This document shows, piece by piece, positions 10,338 through 22,021 of a stretch of DNA of 64,000 nt. The first letter of the stretch is position 1. Every line of letters starts with the position of its first letter. A program made the translations under genes and the position numbers. The notes under the pieces are model-generated. The model worked only from the letters and a program-made list of their open reading frames with translations, was not told where the DNA came from and ran no database searches. The stretch is from Adineta steineri (Eukaryota > Rotifera > Eurotatoria > Adinetida > Adinetidae). Location: assembly GCA_905250115.1 (NCBI GenBank), contig CAJNOI010000132.1:39388-103387 (forward strand), in the 5' to 3' direction.

Positions 10338-13172
10338 ATTTAATAATTGTAGCTTGTTTTTTCTTCACGTATCTTTTGGTATGGACAAATAATGCTTAGC
10401 GGTCTTTTTTTTGATAATTGTGCTTAAATACTTTCTCTATCGTCAACCGATAGAAGGAGGTAGATACACATAAAAACACTTGTAAAACATTTCTTTTTTT
10501 CTTCGTATACGAGTCCTACTTTCTCTCTCTCATTTTGCTGTTTTTTATTTAACTATGCAAACAAACATAACATCAGAAGGTTCTTTTCATGTACGTTTGA
10601 TATTGTCGCTTCATAGATATATGTCTTTTTCATATATAACTCTAATAAATACCGCTTTTATTTTACAAGTTGTAGCTATATCGTTCTATTTTTAAGTGTT
10701 TTATAGCATATAACATCAGGTAATGGCAAGTTTTGTATGCAAACAGAAATTCGAAAAAAAAATGTTCTCATTTATAACAGTATTATAAACCTTTAAGTTA
10801 TAGAAGTCGTAGGGTTATAAATAAAAATACTATTGTACTTTTAGCTTGAACCTAGAATTTATAATGTAAAAATGAGATCCAAGTAAATGTATTTTATCAT
10901 CATACAATAAAAAAATCATCGATAGTTCATATATTGATTTAAATCAAATGTTATATTTTTGGGTAATAGCTAATGTACGATTGTATATTAATGAAGCATC
11001 AAAATCTTCTCCTATTTCGAATTCATATTTTTTCTGATTCAACTAATGTTAATAAATGGTATTCAATAAATACTATATTTGCTATTGGATCATAACGAAA
11101 TAAATAATCAGTTAGTACAAATGTAGAATTATTTGACAATGGATCGAATCGTTGAAAATATATGTTCAAATGAAATAGTTAATAAAATATTATTTAATGA
11201 CATTAATGATATGAATAATACAAGAGAATAAGCAACAAAAATTTTAATCTGAATATTACGTGAATAAATTGATGAAAATAAATGAATTATACTATTATAA
11301 TCAACAGTATTTTCCGATAATATTTTTTGACAAATATTAGATAGCTTTTACCTGTACTGATTGTAAGATTTAAATTTCCTAACAACAAATGAGTTTGATT
11401 AAAGTGATAAATAAATGGATTTGAAATTCTATCCCATTTAAGATTTTTAATTATGTAACTAACAATAAAGGAATAATTCGTCAGAATACCCACTAAGTGT
11501 GATGAATATCTTATCGTGTATATTCCAAGAACAAAGATGAATCGAATGAATATAAATGGAAAAAATAACAAGAAGACGAACGCATATGAATGCAAAAACA
11601 AAAAGGAGTGAAGCATACCATAAGCATATATCATCATGCGTAAGCTATATCATAAAAGATGAAACGAAGAAAGAATGTATATATGATATAGAACGAAGAG
11701 GAGCAAGAGATGAAATGTATAAAACATCCAAAATATATCGAAGATAGAGTGAGATTTATGTGTGTGAGAAAGAGGAAAGAGAGTATATCATGTCCAGTGG
11801 ACATGACAGTTATTTCACAAAGAACAGGATATTTATGTTTTGAATATTTACGTACAAAGACTGCTTGAATTAAAAGAATATTTTCAATAATAAACAGACG
11901 AATATATCATAGTATCTCTTTATCTGTTGTATATCTATCAAGTCAAGCAACTCGTTATTCGAAGGTAATAAGTTGATTTCATTTTTGTGAGCTTTTAGTA
12001 TTCTAAAAATATCCGTTCCCGAAAATCGAAAAGGTTTGCGAACATTCAGAAATTGTTGAATTTTCAAAAATACCAAATTCGATCCCCAAAAAGTATTCTG
12101 GAATATTCTTTTTCGCGCTGAAAAGCCTATTAGTATTTTCGGGAAATATATAGACATTTTAAGGGTTTCCAGTAGTTCTGAAACTTTTTTGCGGAAACTC
12201 TTAGCGGATTTCCGATAGTAACAAACTCAGAAGCCCTCATTCAGTTTCTGAGAATATTTTTGTTTCTAGAGTTAACACGCATACTACACATTATTTTAAG
12301 TCTTGACTGTAATCAGCAAATTCCAGCTACATTTACAATTGATTATTATTTACTCAATTGATTTATCCAACCACGGTATTTCTAAGGTACAGTGTAAATC
12401 TTTTCGAGAAGTTTCTGTAATGAAAGTTGCTTCTATAGCGTTTTTTTTATTGCAAGATCAGATATCACCATCTATAATCTTTCGTATAGTTTTTTAGATA
12501 AAAATAGACAGTGTAAATGTAGTTTATTTATATTAGAACTAATACAAGACAGAAATATATGACATTGTTCAACGTCCAAATGGTCATTTGTTTTGTAATT
12601 ATTCGTGTATTTTCAGATATAGCTGTTTTTTAGGCAGAATAATGTAATTTGAAATACGTATTGTAATATCCATCCAGGGTTTTTCTTATTTGATATACTT
12701 TGTATTTTAATCTTTATACTTCTTTTTTGTGTTTAAGGTTGAAAAATTAAGTTGACATGAAAGGAAATCATCGTATTTGTAATGATTACTTTTTTCTGAT
12801 CATTTCTATCCATATTGATATTTATATTTTCATCCACAAGATTTAGTGGTAGTAATGTTAGACAGGGTGGACAAAATTTGTATTGCTCTTCTTCGTTGCG
12901 GTAATTTTAACGTATATATGTTAGTTAATGCAGATTTGTATATGAAATTTGCGTCTAGAGTGGACACTAACAAAGTATAGAATTTTCTTGTTCATACTAC
13001 TGATAACTAGTTCATTTATCTGCCCATCGTGATCTCGACAAAACACGTGAACGTAAACTATTGCATTTTCTTTTCTCTATAATTTTAGCTTTCTTTTCCT
13101 CTACCTTATATTCGTATACATATATATATTTCTTATAGAAACGAAACAAAAAAGAATATAGTATTCGAACAA
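10338..13172. other. Intergenic region between the ZIP and GTSF1-like genes
   Basis: 2.8 kb of AT-rich sequence. Only the frame-broken remnant at about 10944-11637 and a perfect 19-nt palindrome at 11788-11806 (arms TCATGTCCA and TGGACATGA around one G) stand out. Other open frames here are short and I could not support them. Confidence 0.5.
10944..11637 (-). pseudogene. Frame-broken coding remnant of an unknown, partly membrane protein
   Basis: Reading the minus strand, protein-like segments follow one another in different frames. An ATG-started segment with hydrophobic stretches comes first, ending NLNLTIS. A second segment includes DYNSIIHLFSSIYSRN and a hydrophobic stretch and ends SFEHIF. 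A third contains RFDPLSNNSTFVLTDYLF. A fourth contains EFEIGEDFDASLIYNRTLAI and stops at 10944-10946. The change between the last two sits in an A run near 11026-11040, as expected for a 1-nt indel. No plausible intron explains the frame changes. It could be a decayed gene or a live gene with sequencing errors. I do not recognise the family. Confidence 0.35.
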
Positions 13173-14885
13173 ATGTCGAATCTCTATCTATGTCCAGATG
13201 GTAAGATACTTTCATTCTAAATTTAGATTATCTTATTTTTCAATCATAGATTTTTGGCGTTGTCCAATTGATTTAAATCATCAAGTGCTTGCTAAACGAT
13301 TTCAATATCATATTCGACGATGTATGATTGTAAGTTTGGTATTTTTATTTCTGTAGTTTGATTTGAAAGAATATTTGACATATTAAATTCAATTTCATAC
13401 TATGATGAATTTCTTGCTAGGCAAATCCTCATATTCATCGTGTTCGATGTGTTTTCAATGCAAGTCATTTAACAACACCAAGTAATTTACTTGCTCATAT
13501 GTCAACATGTCCTGATGCACTTACTACAAGTACTGTGCTTATCGGTCTGTCAGATATTCGTAAGTATTTTAATTAGAAAAAAAAACATTAAAATAGATAG
13601 AAAAATTTATATCTATCTTAGCACCTGGTCGGCCTTGGTCTGATAATTGTCATCGATCATCTTTACCAACTGATTGGCGAATGTTTCAAGATGTCAATGC
13701 TAATGAAGATTGGGATGGTATTTATTATAATCATAAGTTTTTTTTTAACATAGCTTATATATTGAAATAGATGATATTCGTGAACGACGAGCAAAAAGTG
13801 CTGCAAATAGGTGAATGACAACGATATTATTAATTACTATACATATATTATTTTTACTTCTAGTGAACAAACTATGAACTTATCATCAATTCAGTTTGTA
13901 TTTTCTTTTCAAAATAATTTTTGTTTTCTATACTATGATTTTTTTATTAAGAACATCAACACCATCATTATGTGTTACAAATCAGTTGAATGATACCAAA
14001 CAAGAAGAAGTTGATCATGATATATATAAATTAAAATATACTGAAGATATAAGTCAAATGACAAGAAAAAATGATCACAAATCTGCAGCAGTTAATAAAC
14101 AAGCGCGTATGTTTTCCAAAGCAATTTTATACAAAACATTTTCATCGTATTCACTCTATTATAGTTGTTTTCGAAGAACATGATAACGATGGACAAATTC
14201 ATCCAGCTGAAACAGATGACATCAAGTAAGATTTATCTCTAGTGACGACTTCTATCAGATACATATCTACAAAAAACAAAAGATTTTCTATTTTAATCAT
14301 ATTTTAAAACTATTATTCTACTACAAACTGATTCTGCTAATTTCTCATAAGTTCTTTAAGCTATAGATTATTCTATGTTAAAAATAAAATTAGTTTGATA
14401 TTTTTGACATTATAATTGTATTAGCTCAATACATTCTATGTTTCACTTTGATTGATGTATAATACTACTACTAAACAAAATTAATTGTAATTAGAGTCAT
14501 GAAACCATATACAAATAATTTGTTTTTTTTATATGATATATCTAATTTTATACGAATATAAGAGACATTTATGCGCAGTAATATTTCATTTGGATAAGGT
14601 TAACATGACCTATCTTATTCATATCAAATCTGCGTTGTCTTACTGAGAGAAACAATTTTAAGTATCATCCATATCTTTTTTTTCTCCTATTTTAGTAAAA
14701 ATTTGATGAAGATTCGAACATTACAATTAATTGGTGGTGCAGGTCGTGGTAAATGTTGCTTATTACGCACAACTCCACCAGTACGTGTAAATATATTTTC
14801 CATTTTCCATTATCATAATTATAAGTATTAAGATATGTCATTTTATCTTTATCTTCAGACTCATCTGCCACGTAAATCGACCTGA
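13173..14885 (+). CDS. GTSF1/Asterix-like protein with two CHHC zinc fingers
   Basis: Ten exons: 13173-13200, 13250-13329, 13421-13559, 13622-13717, 13771-13810, 13864-13893, 13952-14106, 14165-14225, 14696-14780 and 14859-14885; 246 residues, all phases consistent. Two fingers with identical C-x5-H-x9-H-x3-C spacing lie at C14-H20-H30-C34 and C46-H52-H62-C66, the U11-48K/TRM13/GTSF1 fold. A Trp- and Asp-rich segment follows, with W88, W101 and DVNANEDWDDD at ~106-116. In GTSF1 proteins this part carries the aromatic residues that bind PIWI, and the double finger binds RNA. Expected role: nuclear cofactor in piRNA-guided silencing. The tail from ~125 is Lys/Asp/Asn-rich and longer than in vertebrate GTSF1. 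Intron 8 is 470 bp; the rest are 49-91 bp. The donor of exon 6 (GTTTGT) was chosen by phase. Confidence 0.85.
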
Positions 14886-15287
14886 TGGATAATTATATCG
14901 ATTTTGTTTTGTTCTTTTTACTTTTTTCCTTGTTTTTTTCCGTCATTATGAACATGATTTGAAAAAAGAAAAATGAAGAATTAAAGCAATTATATCTTGT
15001 TTATTCTACCATATTTATAAGCTAAACTAATCTGTTATCTATCATCATAGTGTCTATTTTCTAACTGTCATCTATAAAACATACTTTCGTCGTTAACGAA
15101 TGATTGTATCGCACATATATACTCAATAGATCATTTATGGCAGTGGCCTTGAAGCTTATCATGTAGTTGTTGACATTAACATTAGAGAGAAAGAAAGTAT
15201 ATAATACATCAGTTAACTATTATCTTGCCTGCTGTACTATAAGATTCTATCTTGAATATACCAGCATATCTCCTTATATACAATAAA
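14886..15287. other. Intergenic, GTSF1-like to Ly6-like gene
   Basis: 3' flank of the GTSF1-like gene and 5' flank of the Ly6-like gene. No other feature was seen. Confidence 0.6.
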
Positions 15288-16212
15288 ATGATATCGAAAG
15301 TTTTTCTTCTTACTATCTTTTTGTATTGTAAGTTATAATAAAGATATTATAAATAAAAGTTCTTATTTTTTATAGTAACTGTAGTTCAGTTACAAGTTGC
15401 TTGTGCTAAGATCTGCTATCAATGTGACGATAAAAATCCATCTAGCAAATTAAAATTCATCGGCGAAAAGATTACAAAATGTAATGGTGTTGCATTTGAA
15501 AAATATGCTACAAAAACTTCAAGAGCTTTTGGTGCTGCCGTTTTAACATGTTATACGGTAATATTTTAATTATAACTATTCATAATTTTATATCAATAGC
15601 TAGAAAAATATCTATAAGATAATAACAATATATTTTTATATTTTAAGAAATTCAACGAAACTGGTGGTGTCGTTAAACGAGGTGCATTTGGACTTGGTGA
15701 AACATATGATAAAAATTTTAAATGTCGTGATCGTTTTCATGTATGTTGTCGTACAGCCTTTTGTAACAAACACGCCAAAGCTCCTTGTCCACCAACACGT
15801 TAGTATTAAATTCTGTAACTTCCATATTGTATAACTAAAAACTATCTTTCTAATATAGCTAAAGCAACAACAAAGAAAGAAGTAAAAGCATGTTATCAAT
15901 GTAAAGGAGCTGAAAATTGTAAACCAGAAAAACTTGATGGATCTGAAATTCGTACATCAGGTGCTTTTGGTGGCAAGAATTTATACTGTTTTACTGTAAA
16001 TAAAAATATTTTTGTTATCTTCCAGATTTTATTTATTTTCTTTTATTGAATAGAAATTCGATCCAAAGACAGGTATTGCTGTTGCTCGTGGTGGTTTCGG
16101 TTTTGGTGAATCAATCGATAAGAATCTTAAATGCGATGCCAAACATTATTTATGTTGTTATGACAATTTATGCAACAATCAAACAGCTGGTTTCTGTGCT
16201 AAACCAAAATAG
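15288..16212 (+). CDS. Secreted protein with two Ly6/uPAR-like cysteine-rich domains
   Basis: Exons 15288-15327, 15376-15557, 15648-15798, 15859-15995 and 16054-16212 encode 222 residues. A hydrophobic signal peptide (ISKVFLLTIFLYLTVVQLQV) is split by intron 1. Two homologous units follow. The first opens ICYQCDD and closes HVCCRTAFCNK; the second opens ACYQCKG and closes LCCYDNLCNN. Each has an inner copy of RGAFGLGE or RGGFGFGE before the final cysteine group. The CYxC start and CCxxxxCN end are the signature of the three-finger Ly6/uPAR fold. Introns fall at matching places inside both units, so the protein arose by internal duplication. There is no C-terminal hydrophobic tail, so it is probably secreted rather than GPI-anchored. 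The partner is unknown. Confidence 0.8.
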
Positions 16213-17806
16213 TTCAATCAATTAAAAGAGACTAAATTCTAAATGTACGTGTGCTGTGTGCTTGTGTGAACATTTTTTATTTACATCATTTATTTTACTT
16301 CATAATAAATAATAAGTATAAAATCTATAGATCAATTAAAAATATGATTAATTATTATAACAGACATACAGTATGAATTTCTATTAATAACTCTTTAGAT
16401 ACAAAAACAGATTATAGAAGATAATAGCAATAAAAGACTCATTGATGAAGTTTTCTTTTATCGGAAACCATGTGAATTCAAAAAGTGTCATATTTAAGTG
16501 CAAATTGAAAAGAATAAATATAAATTTTAATATAAAATATATCTAAAGGACAATTAATTAAAATTTCATTAAAAAACTTTCTTCGGCAAAGAATTATTTT
16601 TATAATATGTCTGATGCAGCGATGAAAATTTAATTATGTCTAAGAGAGAGAAAAACAACAATAGATAAGCTTCTGGAAAATTATATCAATAATATTAGAT
16701 AATACTGATGAAATTAAACAATTAATAAATATGCTATAATGAATTTTTTATTTATAGAACTTTCACATTGAAATAATCTTTCATATTATAATCGTAATAA
16801 TTCACACTATTTCATTTAAAAGTGTTAAACTTGTTAGATAATGATGTGTTAAATAATTTATGTAGCGAGAAATAAGTATCGGTCTATAAAAATAACGCTT
16901 AGAAATAGTATAATTTACTAATATATGTGCAAGACTGTTAGTCATTAAAATATGATTATGTTCATTTATTTAAAATGTCTATTACGAACTTTGATAATGT
17001 TTTTACTGAACAGCAGACTATACGTAGATGTCAAGTAAATATTATGATCGATAAATTATCTTATCAGTATTACTTAAAATACTATTCTGTTGGTTTTTGG
17101 CTAACAAATAAAGGAAGTTTTTTTCAAAATAACATATGACTATATTTTTATTAATTAGAAAACCTGACAATATATTTATTTTATTGATAAAATTTTTTAT
17201 TTGATCTACGTTACATTAACAACCTGTTGTTGTTTTGAAATTATTTCTTCTATTGATAAAAGTTTCAAGTGCACAGGTCAAATTAACCATAAGTAGATGA
17301 AAGAATCTATTGATGTGAGTATTTGCTTTCTTTTTTTATTAAGTCATTGATGTGCGTGATGTTGAACAGATGAAATTTATTAATCTTTAGTCAGCTTTTT
17401 TCTCTACGGTATGATATTTCAGAAAAAAAAATTTTATGGTTTCTTTCACGACTATTTTTAATATGAGTAGGAGACAGTGTCATCTATTATTCAACAGTTT
17501 GACAAATGGTAGGAAAAAAAATAATTTAGAGTCAAACCATTGATCTTAATAAAAGACAGAACGAATAACATTAGTTAATCTAATGTGACGGTCACTTCAC
17601 TGTTTTCTTTATTTTTTTATTGTCTCAAAGAAGGAAAATAATTAGTCAATATTATTGCAATTCATCAAAGAAAAATATAGATTATTAAACGCGATTTTTA
17701 TCCATGTACACATTTCTGTCAACAGATGGACGACAAAATGAAAAATGAGAAAGCAAAAAAAAAGACGACCGATCATTGAGGGAAATATTGAATGTGAAAC
17801 ATCTGC
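16213..17806. other. Convergent intergenic region
   Basis: 3' flanks of the Ly6-like gene (+) and the NPDC1 gene (-), 1.6 kb, AT-rich with many T and A runs. No gene or element was recognised. Confidence 0.6.
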
Positions 17807-20276
17807 TTAAGGTAATATTTTTTCTTTTGTTGGTGATGTTGATGCTTGCGGATAGTGATTGTTTGTTGATGACACTATTGATGAATCCGGTTCAGCAAAT
17901 AATGGATTACGTACTTCCATTTCACCTGTCTATAAGTTTAAAGAAAGAAATATTGTATTTATAAACAAAAACATCGAATTTTAACATACTGGAGCAAGGC
18001 CAGGACATTCATATACTGTAAAATCTCCTCCTGCTGGAGCTTCATCATCTGAATCGTCTGAATTAGTTGCTTTTGCATCTAAAAGATCTCTAATAAAAAG
18101 AAAATAATGAATGAGTCATATTTTGCCGTATAAAATTCTATATAATATACTTTTCTTGTGCCATCATTTGTTGACGTTGATGTTGATAATGATACATTTG
18201 TGCACTTTGAGCCAATTTTCGATCCGACATAGTCGAACTTGGTGAGATTTTACTACCACTTGAATTTGGTCCAGTAACGCCATATGATGGATATTCAGAA
18301 TCAACAGCTGCTTCTGCTTTCTTTTGAATCCTATTAGAAGAAAACAAGATTCTCATATTTATTAAATAATATTTATAAAGCCTAGTAGTCTTTTCTCATT
18401 AATATCAAATAATTGATGTTCTTGAAATAAATTATTCTATCATCTTGTCTATAAGTTTTTTGTACTACTTATATATCAAATATTTTTCCAGGTAGTTAGA
18501 AATGAATCATATAAATTTTGTTTATTTAAATAATAATTCTACTAGAAATAATCATGATCTCTATTTTTAACTATTAACGTATATTACATGCAGACCATCT
18601 GTAATAATCATTAATGTTCTATTACACTCATGACTTTTTTCTTACGTTCTGTAAGGTCACGAAAATTCTTTTCTTTTTATTAAGTCAGTCATCATATATA
18701 TATTATTCTTAAGACTTTTTTTTACGATATAAATACTTACTTATACCAAAAAATAGCTGCTCCAACAAGACCTACAACGCCAACTGCACAACATGTTGCG
18801 ACAATTGCTAAAGAAAAAAAAAATTGATTACATCACATTTATATATTTATATATAAAGCGCATTCTTGTAGAGAAAAAAATCTTTCTAATTAGGTGAATA
18901 TTCTTTTTACATATGATATATAATCTTTTTTTTCATAAAGAAACCCGCTCAACTATCGACTGGGTTATATTAAGATCCGGATAAGACTAAAAAGAATATT
19001 TATGAAGTCTGATAATCATAAGTTTGTTTTTTTTTGTAAGAAGAGAAAATGCAATGAATTTTTCCATTATCTGGAATATTCTAAGGCTGTGGGTGATCTG
19101 TTCAAGATTTCTAAGGTCATAAAAAAAACTTCTTGTTTTTATTCAATATTTCAAAAAACAAACTAATTTTTATAGTTAAAATTTTCAAGAATATTACTCA
19201 TATTATACGGCTTGTTAATAGATCGAATTTCCGATGTGAAAACTCTATATTATGGCATACTTTGTCAAACGTTAAAAATTCATAGAATTTTACATAATTG
19301 CAAGAGAATAAAGCACTCGTTAACGTTTCTTCTTAAATTTTTATTTCTAATGATGGTTCTTTCACCAATTGAAGTCTTTTACTAACATGCAATATTGTCT
19401 CTTTTCAACATACATATTTGATAGAAACTTACTGATAAATAATGTATCATTTCGTTGTCCTTTTTTAGCAGAACGTACTCCAGCATTCGATTGTAAACGT
19501 TCAGCTCGTTCAATAATACTATCTGGTACCCATGGTTCTTCAAAAAGATTTTCATGATGAACTTCAGAAACTTTGTCAACAGATTCTTTCGTTTCTTCTT
19601 TATCATCATTTATTTTATTTTCCATTAATTCATCTGAAAGATACCGTTCTTTCAACTGTTGAAGATTTTCTATGAAAATAAATAATGTTAATAATAAATA
19701 ACTTTTTTTTTACATACTCGGTAAAAGTTCATCGACGGTTATTCGACGTTTTGACGCTGCTGCTGTATCCACCAATGTTTCCCAATCAAACGTATCCCCT
19801 CGTTCTATAAACAAAAAAAAATTATTTAGAAAAGTCCATCAAGGATTAGTTTTATCCAAAATGAGGAAACAATATTTTGCTTTTCTACACTTATATATAT
19901 GACTAGCTGAAGCTATAGTACTAACACTCTATAGAAAGACTAAGTTTTTTTCTTTTTCCGCTTTATCGGCATGCAATATAATAAATAAAAACAAACGAAT
20001 AGCATTCTTTTATATTTTCCTATAGATATGATTATTTTCAAAATAAAAAAAAAAAATATTACTTTCAAATTCTGCTTGTTCAATTACAGAATCTGGTATA
20101 AATTCATCACTAACTGGTTTTTTTGTTGTTTCTTCTATAATTTTCGGTGGTTGTATTTGTTGTTTTGACGAATGTATTTTTGGTAAGGGAAGGTAAAAAA
20201 TGCGCGAAGCATCAATGGTTGTTGTTGCAACAAGGATAAGTAGGACAACGTGGCTACTCACAAATATTTTCATCAT
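17807..20276 (-). CDS. NPDC1: NPDC1 / CAB-1 homologue, single-pass neural membrane protein
   Basis: Minus-strand exons 20276-20063, 19804-19718, 19669-19433, 18807-18741, 18330-18151, 18089-17990 and 17929-17807 encode 335 residues. A signal peptide (residues ~3-23) is followed by a charged extracellular region. TM residues ~181-201 (IVATCCAVGVVGLVGAAIFW) end in WYKIQKK. The cytoplasmic part has LAQSAQMYHYQHQRQQM and then the family signature split by the last intron, DFTVYECPGLAP and TGEMEVRNPLF. These motifs are diagnostic of NPDC1 (neural proliferation, differentiation and control 1); the nematode homologue CAB-1 binds the Rab3 exchange factor AEX-3, linking the family to regulated secretion. 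The ectodomain repeats one motif (FIPDSVIEQAE, WVPDSIIERAE). Introns of 410 and 625 bp flank the TM exon. Two adjacent ATGs are possible starts. Confidence 0.92.
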
Positions 20277-22021
20277 TATTATTTATTCTCGAATGTATGT
20301 ATATATATATATATATATTATTTCAGTGCTAAGAATTCTTCACCGGTGACGTTGCATGCGTGTTTGTTGGGTCACACGCACACAAAACACTCAAATGTCG
20401 TTGTAAGCGTATGGAAGCCGGTCGATAGTGCTCTTGTTTTTGTTCAGATTTTTTTCTATAGGAAAAAATTCCTTTTTTTTTCCTCTCGCTTCTTCTACAT
20501 CTTTTGTTTCTTTTTTTCCGAGCGACGATGATGACGTTCATTATATAAGCTATATACAACGGAAGAAAAATACGCGTGCATTACTGTCGAAGATGAGACA
20601 AAAAAAAAAAAAAGAAGAAAAAGAAATTGCATTTATAGGCAACAACATTCGCTCGTTCTCTAACTCATACTTAAACAACCTAGCGCATTCGACGGTTACA
20701 AGGAAACGATAAGATTAGTTTATTATTGGATTGTCTTAAAATAAATAATTATAAAACAAGACATTATTTTTCAAAGGTTATATTTTTCAAAACTAAAAAT
20801 AAGTTTTTTTATGTGGAAGTTTTCTTTTTATCCACCACTTGAATTCTAATTTTTTATCAAGTATAACAAGAATGAGCTTATATGATAGTGTTTTTCTTCC
20901 TGTGCACACATTTGTAGGAGAAGCATAAAACTTATTATACGACGACAACATATTTCAGTCTCTAATGGCAATGCCTGTTACTCTTTCAAGCAACATTAAT
21001 GATTATTCAATTGATGTAACCGAAGATCGTTGGAGAAAAAAAACAATGAGGCAAATAGCTCGAAGTAATATAACAACGTACTATGGAAAGCCTACGAGAA
21101 GTTGTAATAACTTTGAATGAGGAAAAAATATTTACCTTTAAACACACGAATTGCAAGACAGGCATGTTGAGTATTTAGAAAAATTTGACTACAGAGTAAA
21201 ACAAGAAATGATAATAATAAACGATCACGTATAAAAATCCAATATATCATTGTCGATAAGATTCAATAAATTTAAGTTTCACACAGTCAACTCCATAGAC
21301 TGTAATTAATATAAACGTATCACAAAAAAAATAAAATATTATCTAAAAAATATATTAAACTTGTTCTTGACCACAACAAGAAAAAATAAAGAGAAAAAAA
21401 AATGATACCTATCGAACTTACTTTAATTATCTGAATGCAAGAATAATGAGGATTATTATAGATATTTTTGTACGCTTGGTTAATTGTATATTCAATCATA
21501 ATGATCCTCATTTTTCTCCATAGTAACTAACTAACAGGTAATGTATCATTTGAAGAAAAAAAAACAAATTAATCGAATAGGTTATGTATGTTGCAATCTA
21601 TGTAAAAATAGTTAAACGTTTTGTGTAGGAGTTGCATGAGTCTATTAATTATATTCTATGTTATGACGCACATCGAGCTTACGTCAATGTACAAATACAT
21701 ATTCTGAAGAAATAACCAGTACTGTCAAGACTTTTGAATATGTACAACAGATGTCACTCAAACCTTGCCTTTTCGAACGTTATCGATACATTACAAACTA
21801 GTATTTTATTTTATGTACTCCGAATAAAAATTGAAGAAAATAAGTTTTTACACAGAAAAAAATCCTTCTGAACGTCCTTCGACTATATCATTCAATAAAC
21901 AGAACCAGAATTGAGCATGAGTTGGGCGTAAAAAAATGATTATTCTTTCGTTCGTTTCTTTTAACCAAGGTTATTATTTCACGTCCTTTTATTGTATTCA
22001 ATTCAATAACGCAGAAATAAA
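20277..22021. other. Divergent intergenic region (NPDC1 / CPA2 antiporter promoters)
   Basis: 1.7 kb between two divergently transcribed genes. A (TA)n microsatellite lies at about 20299-20319. A pyrimidine-rich tract (about 20430-20520) gives Phe/Ser-rich open frames that I do not accept as genes. No promoter motif could be defined. Confidence 0.5.
20299..20319. repeat. (TA)n microsatellite
   Basis: About ten uninterrupted TA units just upstream of the NPDC1 start. Confidence 0.9.

Noticed and set aside
11788-11806. Palindrome as a p53-type response element
   Set aside because: The half-sites do not satisfy the purine/pyrimidine flanks of that consensus.
11870-12157. Open frame of 95 codons on the minus strand
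   Set aside because: No recognisable motif, no splice-linked neighbour, and AT-rich sequence yields frames of this size by chance.
15636-15899. Minus-strand frame of 87 codons with cysteines
   Set aside because: Shadow of exons 3-4 of the Ly6-like gene; the plus strand gives the consistent spliced protein.
20250-20712. Overlapping plus- and minus-strand frames rich in Phe/Ser or Lys/Arg
   Set aside because: They follow from a pyrimidine-rich tract and its complement in the divergent promoter region.
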